Shown here: piece after piece, positions 46,051 through 55,910 of the stretch
Layout: every line of letters starts with the position of its first letter
Position numbering within the stretch: position 1 is the first letter of the stretch
NCBI GenBank assembly: GCA_026709085.1
Contig: JAPOTR010000034.1
Coordinates: forward strand, 1 to 64,000
DNA length: 64,000 nt
Direction: 5' to 3'
Source: Cyanobacteria bacterium MAG CAR3_bin_5
Lineage (GTDB): Bacteria > Cyanobacteriota > Cyanobacteriia > PCC-6307 > Cyanobiaceae
Notes under the pieces: generated by a model
Told to the model about the DNA's origin: nothing
The model's input: the letters and a program-made list of their open reading frames with translations, nothing else
Databases searched by the model: none
Made by a program: the position numbers and the translations under genes

Positions 46051-47667
46051 ATGGTTCCGTTCCCGCACCACAGATCCAGCCGGTTTTCAAGCCGTTACCA
46101 GCAGCGAGGTGCGGAGATCCGGTTCGATCTGGTGCTTTGGGGTGTGCCTGTGGTCTTGATTGGCGTCTCGGGTCTGCTTATTGCCAGCACCCAGCGGCAC
46201 GTAGCCGGTGATGCCCCCTGGCTGAGCCAGGGGGCCGCGGTTGCAGCCCTGCTGGCAGCCCTGCTGCTCGTAATCTCCCGCACCACGTTGCTTCAGAACG
46301 TGGTGCTCACCACCTGCCGCTGGATCGGCCTGCAACTACAGACCCCACGGCTTCCCGGAAGACTGGCCGGCCTTTTGAAATTCCCCCTGTTGTTCTTCGT
46401 TGGGGTGGGGGTCACCCTCATCTTCTGCATGCTGATGAGGATGAATGGGCTCTGGCTGGATCACTGGCTCACAGGGAGCGTGGGTCTGGTGCTGGCGGCT
46501 TGTGTATCCCGGCTTCCTCTGCAGAAGCTGTCGTTGCGCCGGTCCCAGCAGTGGCAGGGGGAGCCCCAGGGACCGCCCTCCCAGGAGACCTGGGCCATGG
46601 GGAATGTCTGGGCCCCTGTCATCCTGCTGGCGCTGCTGCTGCTCACCATTGCCATGCTGCTGGCGGTCAACCTGTTCGGCACCGAGGCGCTGGGGGCCCA
46701 GCGTTGGTTGGCTCTCGGTCCGTTCCAGGTGCAGCCCTCGGAATTCGCCAAGCTTTCCACGACGATTCTTGTGGCAGCCATTCTGGATCGGTTCCCCATT
46801 CAACAACCCGCCGACCTGCTCCGCCCGTTCGGTGTGGTTCTGGCGCCGTGGGCCCTGGTGCTGATCCAGCCGGATCTGGGCACGTCGCTGGTGTTCGGGG
46901 CCGTGGCGCTGTGGATGCTGTACTGGTCCGCCATGCCCTGGCAGTGGCTTCTCCTGCTGCTGTCTCCCCTGCCCACGGCGTTGCTGGGGGCTCTCCACCA
47001 CAGGGGCGAGCCGGGCGCCCTTGTGGTTCAGGTCATCTGGATTGCCGCCATGGGGATCATGGCCTGGCGTCACCTGCCCTGGCGCTGGATCAGCGCCGGG
47101 CTGACGGTAGCGGCTCTAACGGCAACGTCCCTGGGAACGCCCTGGCTCTGGGAGCATGGCCTCAAGGACTACCAGCGGGAGCGGCTGACCTTGTTTCTGA
47201 ATCCCTCCGCTGATCCCCTGGGGGGTGGCTACCACATCATTCAGAGCACCATCGGCATTGGCTCCGGCGGCTTTTCCGGCGCCGGTCTGCTCCAGGGGCA
47301 ACTGACCCGACTCCAGTTCATTCCGGAGCAACACACGGACTTCATCTTCAGCGCTCTGGGGGAGGAGTTGGGATTTGTGGGCTGTTTTCTGGTGGTGTCA
47401 GGGTTTTGCATCTGGGCTTGGCGCCTGCTCAAGATCGCCACGGCAGCCAAAACCGACTTTGAATCGTTCCTGGTCATTGGCATCCTGGCCATGGTGATGT
47501 TTCAAGTGGTGGTGAACGTGTTCATGACCACCGGGCTGGGTCCGGTGACGGGTATTCCGTTGCCGTTCATGAGCTATGGACGGTCTGCGCTGCTCATGAA
47601 TTGTCTTGGCATTGGTCTGGTGGCCGCGGTGGAGCGGCGCTGTCGGCAGACGCGGCCGTTCTCCTGA
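46051..47667 (+). CDS. rodA: Enlarged RodA-type SEDS glycosyltransferase
   Basis: A polytopic membrane protein of the SEDS family that polymerises peptidoglycan in cell elongation. Conserved pieces are 'RFDLVLWGVPVVLIGVSGLL', 'LGAQRWLALGPFQVQPSEFAK', 'LIQPDLGTSLVFG' (with the SEDS Asp), 'GGYHIIQSTIGIGSGG', 'FIPEQHTDFIFSALGEELG' and 'TGIPLPFMSYGRS'. At 538 aa it is about 110 longer than usual RodA. Roughly 80 extra residues with two hydrophobic stretches follow 'LIASTQR', and about 30 extra residues come before 'VILLALLLL'. The start is ATG 46051, 4 bp after mrp; the stop overlaps the kinase start (TGATG). Confidence 0.88.
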   Translation: MVPFPHHRSSRFSSRYQQRGAEIRFDLVLWGVPVVLIGVSGLLIASTQRHVAGDAPWLSQGAAVAALLAALLLVISRTTLLQNVVLTTCRWIGLQLQTPRLPGRLAGLLKFPLLFFVGVGVTLIFCMLMRMNGLWLDHWLTGSVGLVLAACVSRLPLQKLSLRRSQQWQGEPQGPPSQETWAMGNVWAPVILLALLLLTIAMLLAVNLFGTEALGAQRWLALGPFQVQPSEFAKLSTTILVAAILDRFPIQQPADLLRPFGVVLAPWALVLIQPDLGTSLVFGAVALWMLYWSAMPWQWLLLLLSPLPTALLGALHHRGEPGALVVQVIWIAAMGIMAWRHLPWRWISAGLTVAALTATSLGTPWLWEHGLKDYQRERLTLFLNPSADPLGGGYHIIQSTIGIGSGGFSGAGLLQGQLTRLQFIPEQHTDFIFSALGEELGFVGCFLVVSGFCIWAWRLLKIATAAKTDFESFLVIGILAMVMFQVVVNVFMTTGLGPVTGIPLPFMSYGRSALLMNCLGIGLVAAVERRCRQTRPFS

Positions 47668-49025
47668 TGGCACAGCCCGGCTTGGGAGAACTCCACCAGC
47701 GCCTCCGGCGGGACTGGAGCGGCGCAACCACGACGGAAGAGAGCGCACGGCGCCAATGGTGGGCAGCCCTGCAGGTCATCCAGGAGGACTTCTCCACTCA
47801 ATTGCGGGAGGGGGGGGTCTGGCTGGCGGCTCCTCTGCCGGCCCTCTACGAGCCCAACGCGCTGCAAGCGCTCCAGGGATGGGTGTGGGTGCCGGAGCGG
47901 GTCTCCCCATGGACCCTGAATCTGCCCCTCCTGCCCGGCCAGGTCAAGGCTGAAGCCGGTCTTTGGTCTCCCCTGGCCCTGCAACCGGAGGATGGCCACA
48001 ACCCCTTCCTTGTGCTGGTCACCCGTCGTCTGCAGCTGGCGATTTCCCTGCATCAGGTGGGCCACCAATGGGAGTTTCTGGTGCGGTTTGACGGGACTGC
48101 CCTGTCCCGGGCGCTGGAGTTGCTGGTTCAGCGCCTTCTCCGGGAGGATCCCCGCCATGGCGCGGGGCTATGTGGGGTTCTGGAACATCTGGGCCCGGTG
48201 ACGTTGACGGACAACCTCGGCAGTGAGCGACGCTTCTGGTCCGCCCTGGCCTGCCGTCTGGCGGCCATGGCCCCCAGCCTCACGGTGATGGCGTCCCCTG
48301 CGGTCCCGGAAGAGGCCCCGGGCCAGGATGGGCCGGACGGGGGGGCAGCCGGCACGGAACTGGAGTTTCTGGAAGCCCTGTCCCATGGCATCCGCACGCC
48401 CCTGGCCACCATCCGTGTTCTGAGTCGCACCCTGCGCCGCCGCGCCGACCTGGGAGAGGACGTGCAACGTCAGTTGGCGCAAATCGACGCGGAATGCACT
48501 GCCCAGATCGACCGCTTTGGCCTCATTTTCCATACTGCGGAACTGCAGCGTCAACCCAAGGCGCAACGGTTGTTATGCCGCACGAACCTGGCCCGACTTG
48601 TGGAGCAGCAACACAGGCAGTGGCAGCAACAGCTTGAACACTATGCCATTCGGGTCCAGTTGGAGTTGAACCAGAGTCTGCCGGACGTCATGAGCGATCC
48701 CCTGCTGTTGACCCCCATGCTGGCCGGTGTGGTGGAGCGCTTCGCCCAGGAGTTGCGTTCGGGGACCACCCTCCGGGTGATCCTGACCCGGGCCGGGGGG
48801 AACTTGCGCCTGCAACTTCGGGGGGATGGTCAGCAGGGGGGGGATGGTCAGCAGGGCCGGAACGAATCCGGAGAGACCCGTCTGGGGGCTGTTCTCACCT
48901 GGAAACCTGAGACAGGGCGCCTCCATCTCAGCCGGTCCGCCATTCGGCAACTCTTCAGCAGTCTGGGGGGACGCATGGCTGAGCGTGGCCCTCAGCAGTT
49001 GACCCTGTTTTTCCCCCTGGCCTGA
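47667..49025 (+). CDS. Histidine kinase with divergent ATPase domain
   Basis: A 452-aa protein. The dimerisation/phosphoacceptor box is '[19 protein letters not shown]' (about 235-253). The N-terminal part is a soluble, GAF-like or unique sensor region with no membrane segment. The C-terminal domain has '[14 protein letters not shown]' and '[20 protein letters not shown]' but lacks clear N, G1 and G2 boxes. It may be weakly active or depend on a partner. A direct repeat of about 17 bp (48821-48860) lies inside it. The TGATG overlap with rodA implies co-translation; a role in sensing wall or growth state is speculation. Confidence 0.75.
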   Translation: MAQPGLGELHQRLRRDWSGATTTEESARRQWWAALQVIQEDFSTQLREGGVWLAAPLPALYEPNALQALQGWVWVPERVSPWTLNLPLLPGQVKAEAGLWSPLALQPEDGHNPFLVLVTRRLQLAISLHQVGHQWEFLVRFDGTALSRALELLVQRLLREDPRHGAGLCGVLEHLGPVTLTDNLGSERRFWSALACRLAAMAPSLTVMASPAVPEEAPGQDGPDGGAAGTELEFLEALSHGIRTPLATIRVLSRTLRRRADLGEDVQRQLAQIDAECTAQIDRFGLIFHTAELQRQPKAQRLLCRTNLARLVEQQHRQWQQQLEHYAIRVQLELNQSLPDVMSDPLLLTPMLAGVVERFAQELRSGTTLRVILTRAGGNLRLQLRGDGQQGGDGQQGRNESGETRLGAVLTWKPETGRLHLSRSAIRQLFSSLGGRMAERGPQQLTLFFPLA

Positions 49026-49156
49026 GCCCGCGCCCGGGTCCCTGCCTGTCCCGGCGACAGCAGGCCATGGCATCAGGCTGTAAAGAGGCTTCACAGTGGG
49101 AGGAAGACCGGGGCGCCCTGTTGCTAGGCTTTCCTCACGTCTCTACCCCGATTCCC

Positions 49157-49579
49157 ATGTCAGAGGTGCTCAACGGCCAGCTTCCGGCCTATGTGGGCAG
49201 CACGGGCGGCCTTCTCGATGCCGCCGAAACCGAAGAGAAGTACGCCATCACCTGGACCAGCAAGAAGGAACAGGCTTTCGAATTGCCCACGGGGGGAGCC
49301 GCTCTGATGCAGAGCGGTGAAAACATCATGTACTTCGCCCGCAAGGAGCAGTGTCTGGCCTTAGGCGCCAGCCTGCGCACCTTCAAGCCCAGGATCAACG
49401 ACTACAAGATCTACCGGATCTTCCCTGGCGGGGACACCGAATACCTGCATCCCAAGGATGGGGTGTTCCCCGAGAAGGTGAATGAAGGCCGTCCCGTGGT
49501 CAACCACAACCCTCGCTCCATTGGCAGCAATGTCAACCCTGCCACCATCAAGTTCACCGGGAAGAAGGTCTACGACTGA
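49157..49579 (+). CDS. psaD: Photosystem I subunit II (PsaD)
   Basis: A 140-aa stromal-side PSI subunit that docks ferredoxin. The sequence '[22 protein letters not shown]', '[18 protein letters not shown]', '[17 protein letters not shown]', '[20 protein letters not shown]' and '[18 protein letters not shown]' is diagnostic. ATG 49157 gives the normal N-terminus and length; the longer frame upstream is leader. trpE follows 35 bp downstream, an arrangement common in cyanobacteria. Confidence 0.97.
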   Translation: MSEVLNGQLPAYVGSTGGLLDAAETEEKYAITWTSKKEQAFELPTGGAALMQSGENIMYFARKEQCLALGASLRTFKPRINDYKIYRIFPGGDTEYLHPKDGVFPEKVNEGRPVVNHNPRSIGSNVNPATIKFTGKKVYD

Positions 49580-49614
49580 AGGGCTGCCCAACGCTCCTGA
49601 AGAATCCAGGGCGC

Positions 49615-51129
49615 GTGATTAGTCTCGAAGACATCAGACGGCGGGCCAGCCAGGGGGAAACGTTTCTTCCCATCTGGAAAGCATGGTCCGCCGATCTGGA
49701 TACTCCTGTCTCCACATGGCTGCGCATCAGCCCCGGCAGCCCCTATGGCGTGCTCCTGGAGTCCGTGGACGGTGGAACCCATGTTGGGCGCTGGAGCGTG
49801 GTGGCCAGCTATCCCCTCTGGGTGTTTGAAAGCCGCGGTGATCGGATCGTGCGGCTCTGGCGGGACGGGCGCTGTGACGTCTACTCCGGTAACCCTCTGG
49901 AGCGGCTGCGGCGCGAGATGCGGCCCTACCGGGCTGGACCGGTTCCCGGCTGCCCTGCCCTGGGCCAACTCTTCGGCATGTGGGGCTATGAACTCATTCG
50001 CTGGATCGAACCCACCGTCCCTGTCCATGGAGCGGCTGAAGGAGACTGTCCCGACGGACTGTGGATGCTGTGTGACCACCTGCTGCTTTTCGACCAGGTG
50101 CGCCGCCTGCTGACGGCGGTCTCCTACATCAACCTCCATGATCAGCCGGACCCGGAACAGGCCCTGGCGGACGCCCGACTCCGGCTTCAGCGGTTGCAAC
50201 ACTGCATGGTGACAGCCAGCCAGGCTCAACCCCTGGCCTGGCAGTACACAGCCTCCCGGAAGATACCCACAACCGCCAACCGCAGCCGCGCCGACTTCGA
50301 AGCGGCGGTCCATAAGGCCCGGGAACACATCATGGCTGGAGATGCGTTCCAACTGGTGCTCAGCCAGCGCCTGGAGGCCACCCTGCCCCATGAACCTTTT
50401 GCCGTCTACCGCAGCCTCCGGTTGGTGAACCCCAGCCCCTATATGGCCTACTTCAATTTCGGGAACTGGCAGCTCATCGGCTCCAGCCCCGAGGTGATGG
50501 TCAAAGTGGAGCGGCGGGAGGACGGGAAGCGACTGGCCACGTTGCGGCCCATTGCCGGCACCCGGCGCCGCAGCGCGGATCCCGCAACCGATGCAGCGTT
50601 GGCCGAGGAGTTGCTGGCGGACCCCAAGGAACGGTCGGAGCATGTCATGCTGGTGGACTTGGCCCGCAACGATCTGGGCCGGGTTTGCCGGCCAGGCACC
50701 GTGCAACTCAAAGACCTGATGGTGGTCGAACGCTATTCCCACGTGATGCATCTCGTCTCGGAGGTGCATGGTCAGTTGCAGGAAACCTATGATCCTCTGG
50801 ACGTGCTGGCGGCCTGCTTCCCCGCGGGGACCGTCAGCGGCGCCCCGAAGATCCGCGCCATGCAGTTAATTCACGAGTTGGAGCCGGATCGCCGTGGACC
50901 CTATTCCGGCGTCTACGGCTCCATGGACTTGCAGGGCGCCATCAATATGGCCATCACCATCCGCACCATCCTGGCCAGACCCCAGGCGTCAGGTCGGTGG
51001 CGCATTGCCGTTCAAGCGGGTGCGGGGGTGGTCTGCGAGTCTCAACCCGCCCTGGAATACGAGGAGACCATGAACAAGGCCCGTGGGATGCTGCGGGCCA
51101 TCACCTGCCTGGAGGTGGACCACCCATGA
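49615..51129 (+). CDS. trpE: Anthranilate synthase component I
   Basis: Makes anthranilate from chorismate with ammonia or the TrpG glutaminase in tryptophan synthesis. The 504-aa chain has the chorismate-binding domain in its C-terminal half: 'AGDAFQLVLSQRLEA', 'NPSPYMAYFNF', 'GSSPEVMVKVE', 'RPIAGTRRRS', 'EHVMLVDLARNDLGRVC', 'FPAGTVSGAPKIRAM' and 'GPYSGVYG'. The N-terminal 'PVSTWLRISPGSPYGVLLES' is typical of TrpE feedback-site regions. The start is GTG 49615; the stop overlaps gshA (ATGA). Confidence 0.93.
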   Translation: MISLEDIRRRASQGETFLPIWKAWSADLDTPVSTWLRISPGSPYGVLLESVDGGTHVGRWSVVASYPLWVFESRGDRIVRLWRDGRCDVYSGNPLERLRREMRPYRAGPVPGCPALGQLFGMWGYELIRWIEPTVPVHGAAEGDCPDGLWMLCDHLLLFDQVRRLLTAVSYINLHDQPDPEQALADARLRLQRLQHCMVTASQAQPLAWQYTASRKIPTTANRSRADFEAAVHKAREHIMAGDAFQLVLSQRLEATLPHEPFAVYRSLRLVNPSPYMAYFNFGNWQLIGSSPEVMVKVERREDGKRLATLRPIAGTRRRSADPATDAALAEELLADPKERSEHVMLVDLARNDLGRVCRPGTVQLKDLMVVERYSHVMHLVSEVHGQLQETYDPLDVLAACFPAGTVSGAPKIRAMQLIHELEPDRRGPYSGVYGSMDLQGAINMAITIRTILARPQASGRWRIAVQAGAGVVCESQPALEYEETMNKARGMLRAITCLEVDHP

Positions 51130-52313
51130 CGGCCCACCTGCTGCTGAAGGGCTTTGAGGTGGAGATGTTCACCGGGCGAAGCGACGGCGCCATTGTGGGG
51201 TGTGCCGATGACGCGGCCCGGGCCTTGCCCGGCTTCATGGTGGAGCCGGATCGCCGCAACCTGGAATACGCCACACCCCCCGCGGCGGACTACCACCAGC
51301 AGTTGCGGCAGTTGCTGGAACCCCGGCGCACCTTGCGGGCCTGGCTGCAACGTCGTGATCTCACCCTGGTGCCCGGCAGTTGCCTCAGCCTGGGGGATAG
51401 CCGCCGCTTCGAGCGGTCCGACCCCGCCAATCCCTACCACAGCCTGATCGAGCGGGCCTACGGCACCCGGGTGGCCACCGCCAGTGTTCATCTGAACTTC
51501 GGCATTGTCGATCCGGAACACCTCATGGCGGCTTGTCGGCTCATGCGCTGCGAAGGGGCCCTGCTGCTTGCCCTCAGCGCCTGTTCCCCGTTTCTGGATG
51601 GCCGGGTGACAGGGGCCCACTCCCAACGCTGGCGTCAGTTCCCCGTTACGCCCCCCTGGATTCCCCTCTTCCTCGGCCATAGCCACTACATCCGCTGGAT
51701 GGAGGAGCAGTTGCAGCTTGGCGCCATGCACAACGTGCGCCACCTGTGGTGCTCGGTGCGGCCCAACGGCCGGCGGCGCCCCTACGAGATTGACCGTGTT
51801 GAAGTGCGCATCTGCGACCTGCTGGACGATCCTCTGGACTTGCTGGCTGTGGCCGGCTTTTGCGAATTGCGACTGCTGCAGTTGCTGGCGGACCCCGGCG
51901 GCCAGGATCCACTATGGGCCAGCAGCCTGGATGCCGACGCCCTGGCGGCGTTGGCGGACCGCAACGACCAGGCCGCGGCTCACCAGTCCCTCGCGGCCCG
52001 GCTGCACCACTGGCGGGACGGCCATGGGCTGACGGCTGCCCAGTGGCTACGCCAGTCTCTCCAGGACGTGCAGGGTCTGGCGGAGTCTCTGGGTCTGGAG
52101 GGCTGGCTCCGGCCCCTGCACAGTATTTTGAGACACGGGAACTGCTCCATGCGCTGGCTGCGCTCCCATGGGAAGGGAAAGTCCATCCGCGCCATTGTCA
52201 GACGGGAGGCTGTGGCCCTGGAGCGCCGTGAGCGTGAGCTTTATCAACGGCTGTGTGAAGGGGTGCCCGTCACAGCCTCTTTTGCGCCGACCACCTCCCT
52301 TGCTGCACCATGA
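51126..52313 (+). CDS. gshA: Glutamate-cysteine ligase, cyanobacterial type
   Basis: First enzyme of glutathione synthesis. The 395-aa chain has '[13 protein letters not shown]', '[13 protein letters not shown]', 'GSCLSLGDS', 'TASVHLNFG' and '[15 protein letters not shown]'. These match the cyanobacterial GshA group, distinct from the enterobacterial enzyme. ATG 51126 overlaps the trpE stop and the TGA overlaps the ppc start, so the three genes are tightly linked. Confidence 0.85.
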   Translation: MTAHLLLKGFEVEMFTGRSDGAIVGCADDAARALPGFMVEPDRRNLEYATPPAADYHQQLRQLLEPRRTLRAWLQRRDLTLVPGSCLSLGDSRRFERSDPANPYHSLIERAYGTRVATASVHLNFGIVDPEHLMAACRLMRCEGALLLALSACSPFLDGRVTGAHSQRWRQFPVTPPWIPLFLGHSHYIRWMEEQLQLGAMHNVRHLWCSVRPNGRRRPYEIDRVEVRICDLLDDPLDLLAVAGFCELRLLQLLADPGGQDPLWASSLDADALAALADRNDQAAAHQSLAARLHHWRDGHGLTAAQWLRQSLQDVQGLAESLGLEGWLRPLHSILRHGNCSMRWLRSHGKGKSIRAIVRREAVALERRERELYQRLCEGVPVTASFAPTTSLAAP

Positions 52314-55297
52314 TCCTGGCGCTTCACACCTCTTACACCCACCTCCCCAATGCAGACAAGGGCGCTGCCGGGATGAAGCTGGACACACCGCGGCTGCTTC
52401 AGGAACGGCTGGGTTTCATAGAAGAGCTTTGGCACACCGTGCTCAACCACGAGTGCCACCAGGCGGTGGCGTCCCGGCTGACACACCTCAAGCAGCTTTG
52501 CTTCGAGGCTGGCAGTGCCGATGCCATCACCGAACTGGTGCGCACCATGGACCTGAGCGAGGCCATCGTTGCTGCCCGGGCGTTTTCCTTGTATTTCCAG
52601 TTGGTCAACATTGTTGAGCAGCAGATTGAGGAAGATCGCTATCGCTCCTCCATCCAGGCGGCCTACACAAAGGGTCCGGTGGTGGAGAATCCCTTTGCGC
52701 CGCCCCTGCCCCTCGGTTCGGCCCCCATTCCCCTGCGCACGTTGTTTCGGCGGCTGCGCTGCCTCAACGTGCCGCCGGGCCAACTGGAGACCCTGCTCAA
52801 CAGGATGGATATCCGCTTGGTGTTCACAGCCCATCCCACGGAGATCGTGCGCCACACCGTACGTCATAAGCAGCGGCGGGTCGCGGATCTGCTCACCCGG
52901 TACGAGCAACTGGACGAGGCTGGCCGTGTGGAGGATCAGGAACTGATCCGCCGCCAGTTGGAGCAGGAGATTCGTCTCTGGTGGTGTACCGATGAACTCC
53001 ACCAGTTCAAGCCCTCCGTGCTGGACGAAGTGGACTATGCCCTCCTCTACTTTCAGGAGGTTCTCTTTGACGTGCTGCCCCAGCTTAACGGGCGCTTGCG
53101 GCGGGTTCTGCACCGCAGCTACCCGGACGTGCAACTCCACAGCGAGGCGGTGATCACCTTCGGCTCCTGGGTGGGGGCCGACCGGGACGGCAATCCCTCC
53201 GTCACGCCGGACGTGACCTGGAGAACCGCCTGCTACCAACGTCAACTCATGCTGGAGCGCTATCTCGGCGCGGTGGAGACCCTGCGCACGGAGTTGTCCC
53301 TCTCCATGCAGTGGAGCCAGGTGAGCAGTGACCTGCTGGAGTCCCTGGAGTGGGATCGGCTGTGCTTCCCGTCCGTCTATGAACGATTGGCAGCCCGGTA
53401 CCGCCTGGAGCCCTATCGGCTTAAACTCAGTTACATCCTGGAGCGATTGCACCGCACCCACGCCCGCAACAAGGCGCTGAACAAAGCGGGCTGGGATTCC
53501 CCTCTGCCCCAGCCCCGCTCCAAGGACATCTCCAGTATCGCCCCGCTGGGCCAGGATCTGGCCGGCCCCCTTCACTATGGATCCTCTCTGGATTTCCGCC
53601 AGGACCTGGAACTCCTTCAGAACAGCCTTCTCCAGACCGGCTTAAGGAACACGGGCCTGGAGTCCCTGCTCACCCAGGTGAGCAGTTTCGGCTTTTCCCT
53701 TGCGGCCCTTGATCTACGTCAGGAGAGCAGCCGCCACAGCGATGCCATCGACGAAATCACGCGCTTTCTGCAACTCCCGGCCTACAACGCCATGGACGAG
53801 GAGGCCCGGGTGCAATGGTTGCTGGCGGAGTTGCAGACCCGGCGCCCCCTGGTGCCTGCTGCAGTGGCCTGGAAGGACAGCACCCGGGAAACGCTGGACG
53901 TGTTCCGTATGCTCAAACGCCTTCAGTTGGAGTTTGGCGAGCGAACCTGTCGCACCTACATCATCTCCATGTGCGCCAGCGTCTCCGACGTGTTGGAGGT
54001 GATGGTGCTGGCCAAGGAAGCCGGGCTGGTGAGCGCCCCGGACGGTCAGGCATCGCTCCTGGTGATCCCCCTATTCGAGACCGTTGAAGATCTGCAACGG
54101 GCGCCGCGGGTGATGGAGCGGCTCTTCAGCATGACCACCTACCGGGAGCTGCTGGAGCGCTGTGACCGAGGGACGGAAGAGAACGCCCTGTTGCAGGAAA
54201 TCATGCTGGGCTACTCCGATAGCAACAAGGACTCCGGCTTCCTCTCCAGCAACTGGGAAATTTATCGCGCCCAGCACGCTCTGGCGGCTCTGGCCCGGGG
54301 CCATGACATTCGCCTGCGGCTCTTCCACGGTCGGGGCGGCTCCGTGGGTCGGGGCGGAGGCCCCGCCTACCAGGCCATCCTGGCCCAGCCTGGAGGGACC
54401 CTGGAGGGACGCATCAAGATCACCGAGCAGGGGGAGGTGCTGGCGTCCAAGTACGCCTTGCCGGAGTTGGCGCTCTACAACCTGGAAACCGTCACCTCCG
54501 CCGTGATCCAGAACAGCCTGTTGGGGTCTCGCCTGGGGGAGCATCGGGAGTGGAGCGAGTTGATGAGCCGCCTGGCCCGGCGCTCCCGCAGCCACTACCG
54601 GGCTCTGGTCCATGAAGATCCCAACCTGGTGCTTTTCTTCCAGCAGGTGACGCCCATCGAGGAGATTTCCATGCTGCAAATTTCCTCCCGTCCCGCCCGA
54701 CGCCGTGGCGGCGCCAAGGATCTCTCCGGCCTGCGGGCCATTCCCTGGGTGTTTGGCTGGACCCAGAGCCGCTTCCTGCTCCCCAGTTGGTACGGGGTGG
54801 GTTTTGCCCTCAACCAGGAGTTGCAGGACAACCCCGAACAGTTGGACGTGCTCCGTGAGCTCTACGGCCGCTGGCCCTTCCTGCGCACTCTTATTTCCAA
54901 CGTGGAGATGACGTTGGCCAAGGTGGACCTGCAGCTTGCGGAGCACTATATGAAGTCCCTCAGCAGAGAAACGTACCGGGACGCCTTTGCGGCCATTTTT
55001 GCCCGCATTCGCCAGGAGTATGAACTTACCCACTCCCTGGTGCTGAAAATTACCGGCCAGGGGGAACTGCTGGCGGAGGATCCGGGCCTTAAACTGTCGG
55101 TGGAACTGAGAAACTGCACCATCGTGCCGTTGGGCTTCATCCAGGTGGCGCTGCTGCGGCGACTGCGGGAACAGGTGCGGCAGCCCCCGTTGCGTGAAGA
55201 GCAGGAACAGGAGCGCACCTACAGCCGCAGCGAATTGCTGCGGGGCGCCTTGCTCACCATCAACGGCATCGCTGCGGGGATGCGCAACACGGGCTGA
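52310..55297 (+). CDS. ppc: Phosphoenolpyruvate carboxylase
   Basis: Carboxylates phosphoenolpyruvate to oxaloacetate, replenishing the TCA branch. The 995-aa chain has '[13 protein letters not shown]' with catalytic His, '[14 protein letters not shown]', '[14 protein letters not shown]', '[18 protein letters not shown]', '[14 protein letters not shown]' and the C-terminal '[13 protein letters not shown]'. The ATGA overlap with gshA supports 52310, although the alignable region starts at Met 52373 ('[15 protein letters not shown]'). Normal length for cyanobacteria. Confidence 0.95.
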   Translation: MILALHTSYTHLPNADKGAAGMKLDTPRLLQERLGFIEELWHTVLNHECHQAVASRLTHLKQLCFEAGSADAITELVRTMDLSEAIVAARAFSLYFQLVNIVEQQIEEDRYRSSIQAAYTKGPVVENPFAPPLPLGSAPIPLRTLFRRLRCLNVPPGQLETLLNRMDIRLVFTAHPTEIVRHTVRHKQRRVADLLTRYEQLDEAGRVEDQELIRRQLEQEIRLWWCTDELHQFKPSVLDEVDYALLYFQEVLFDVLPQLNGRLRRVLHRSYPDVQLHSEAVITFGSWVGADRDGNPSVTPDVTWRTACYQRQLMLERYLGAVETLRTELSLSMQWSQVSSDLLESLEWDRLCFPSVYERLAARYRLEPYRLKLSYILERLHRTHARNKALNKAGWDSPLPQPRSKDISSIAPLGQDLAGPLHYGSSLDFRQDLELLQNSLLQTGLRNTGLESLLTQVSSFGFSLAALDLRQESSRHSDAIDEITRFLQLPAYNAMDEEARVQWLLAELQTRRPLVPAAVAWKDSTRETLDVFRMLKRLQLEFGERTCRTYIISMCASVSDVLEVMVLAKEAGLVSAPDGQASLLVIPLFETVEDLQRAPRVMERLFSMTTYRELLERCDRGTEENALLQEIMLGYSDSNKDSGFLSSNWEIYRAQHALAALARGHDIRLRLFHGRGGSVGRGGGPAYQAILAQPGGTLEGRIKITEQGEVLASKYALPELALYNLETVTSAVIQNSLLGSRLGEHREWSELMSRLARRSRSHYRALVHEDPNLVLFFQQVTPIEEISMLQISSRPARRRGGAKDLSGLRAIPWVFGWTQSRFLLPSWYGVGFALNQELQDNPEQLDVLRELYGRWPFLRTLISNVEMTLAKVDLQLAEHYMKSLSRETYRDAFAAIFARIRQEYELTHSLVLKITGQGELLAEDPGLKLSVELRNCTIVPLGFIQVALLRRLREQVRQPPLREEQEQERTYSRSELLRGALLTINGIAAGMRNTG

Positions 55298-55303
55298 GGA
55301 GAG

Positions 55304-55861
55304 ATGGCCATGCCACGTCGTCCGGCAGTGACCCTTCCCCAGGGCTGGCTGGTGTTGCAGGATCCGGACCGCCCTGATGCCGCCGCCGTGAATCGCCTGC
55401 TCCAGGCCTGCGGTCAACCGGAGCGCACCGTTGAGCGGGTGGACCTGGCATTGCAGCGCAGTGAGCTTCTGGTCAGTCTTTGGCGTCCCGCCCCTGGCGA
55501 TGCGGGCCACCAGTTGGCGGGTCTGGTGCGGGCCACCAGTGACCGATCTTTGAACGTGAATCTCTGGGATCTGTGCGTCCTTGAGGATATTCAGCCCAGG
55601 GGCCGCTACATCCACCTCCTCATGGGAGCCATGCTGCTGAGGCTGCGCCGTGATCTGGCGGGATGCAGTGTTTCCATGATGGCCAGAGCGGAGGACGTGC
55701 CGGAACTGGAGCGCTTCGGCTTCCTGGAATCCCCCAAGGGGATTCGCGCCATGGAGCTTCAACTGGGACCAGGGGAAGGCCGTGAAGCCAGAGGCTGTGA
55801 AACGACCGGAGAAGCGGGCATGGAAGGATTCGAACCCTCGGCTTTCAGAACCGGAATCTGA
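55304..55861 (+). CDS. GNAT-like acetyltransferase-fold protein
   Basis: A protein of up to 185 aa with 'GWLVLQDPDRPDAAAVNRLL', 'LAGLVRATSDRSLNVNLWDL', 'VLEDIQPRGRYIHLLMGAML' and 'RAEDVPELERFGFLES'. The order of beta-strand, 'G..R' loop and final 'Y/FGF' strand fits the GNAT fold. The C-terminus after about residue 160 is out of family and reads through the antisense of tRNA-Arg; the true end may be non-conserved. It starts 7 bp after ppc with GGAGAG upstream. The substrate is unknown. Confidence 0.6.
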   Translation: MAMPRRPAVTLPQGWLVLQDPDRPDAAAVNRLLQACGQPERTVERVDLALQRSELLVSLWRPAPGDAGHQLAGLVRATSDRSLNVNLWDLCVLEDIQPRGRYIHLLMGAMLLRLRRDLAGCSVSMMARAEDVPELERFGFLESPKGIRAMELQLGPGEGREARGCETTGEAGMEGFEPSAFRTGI

Positions 55862-55888
55862 CGCTCTATCCAACTGAGCTACATGCCC
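55815..55888 (-). tRNA. tRNA-Arg(CCG)
   Basis: The minus strand folds as a complete cloverleaf. The acceptor stem is GGGCATG/CATGCCC, the D arm GCTC...GAGC, and the anticodon stem TCAGA/TCTGA with loop TTCCGGT, giving anticodon CCG (reads CGG, arginine). The T arm is GAGGG-TTCGAAT-CCTTC. The discriminator base is G at 55815. CCA is not encoded. It lies between the GNAT-like gene and recF, overlapping the former on the opposite strand. Confidence 0.95.
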
Positions 55889-55910
55889 ATGGGCATCATT
55901 GTAATCCATC

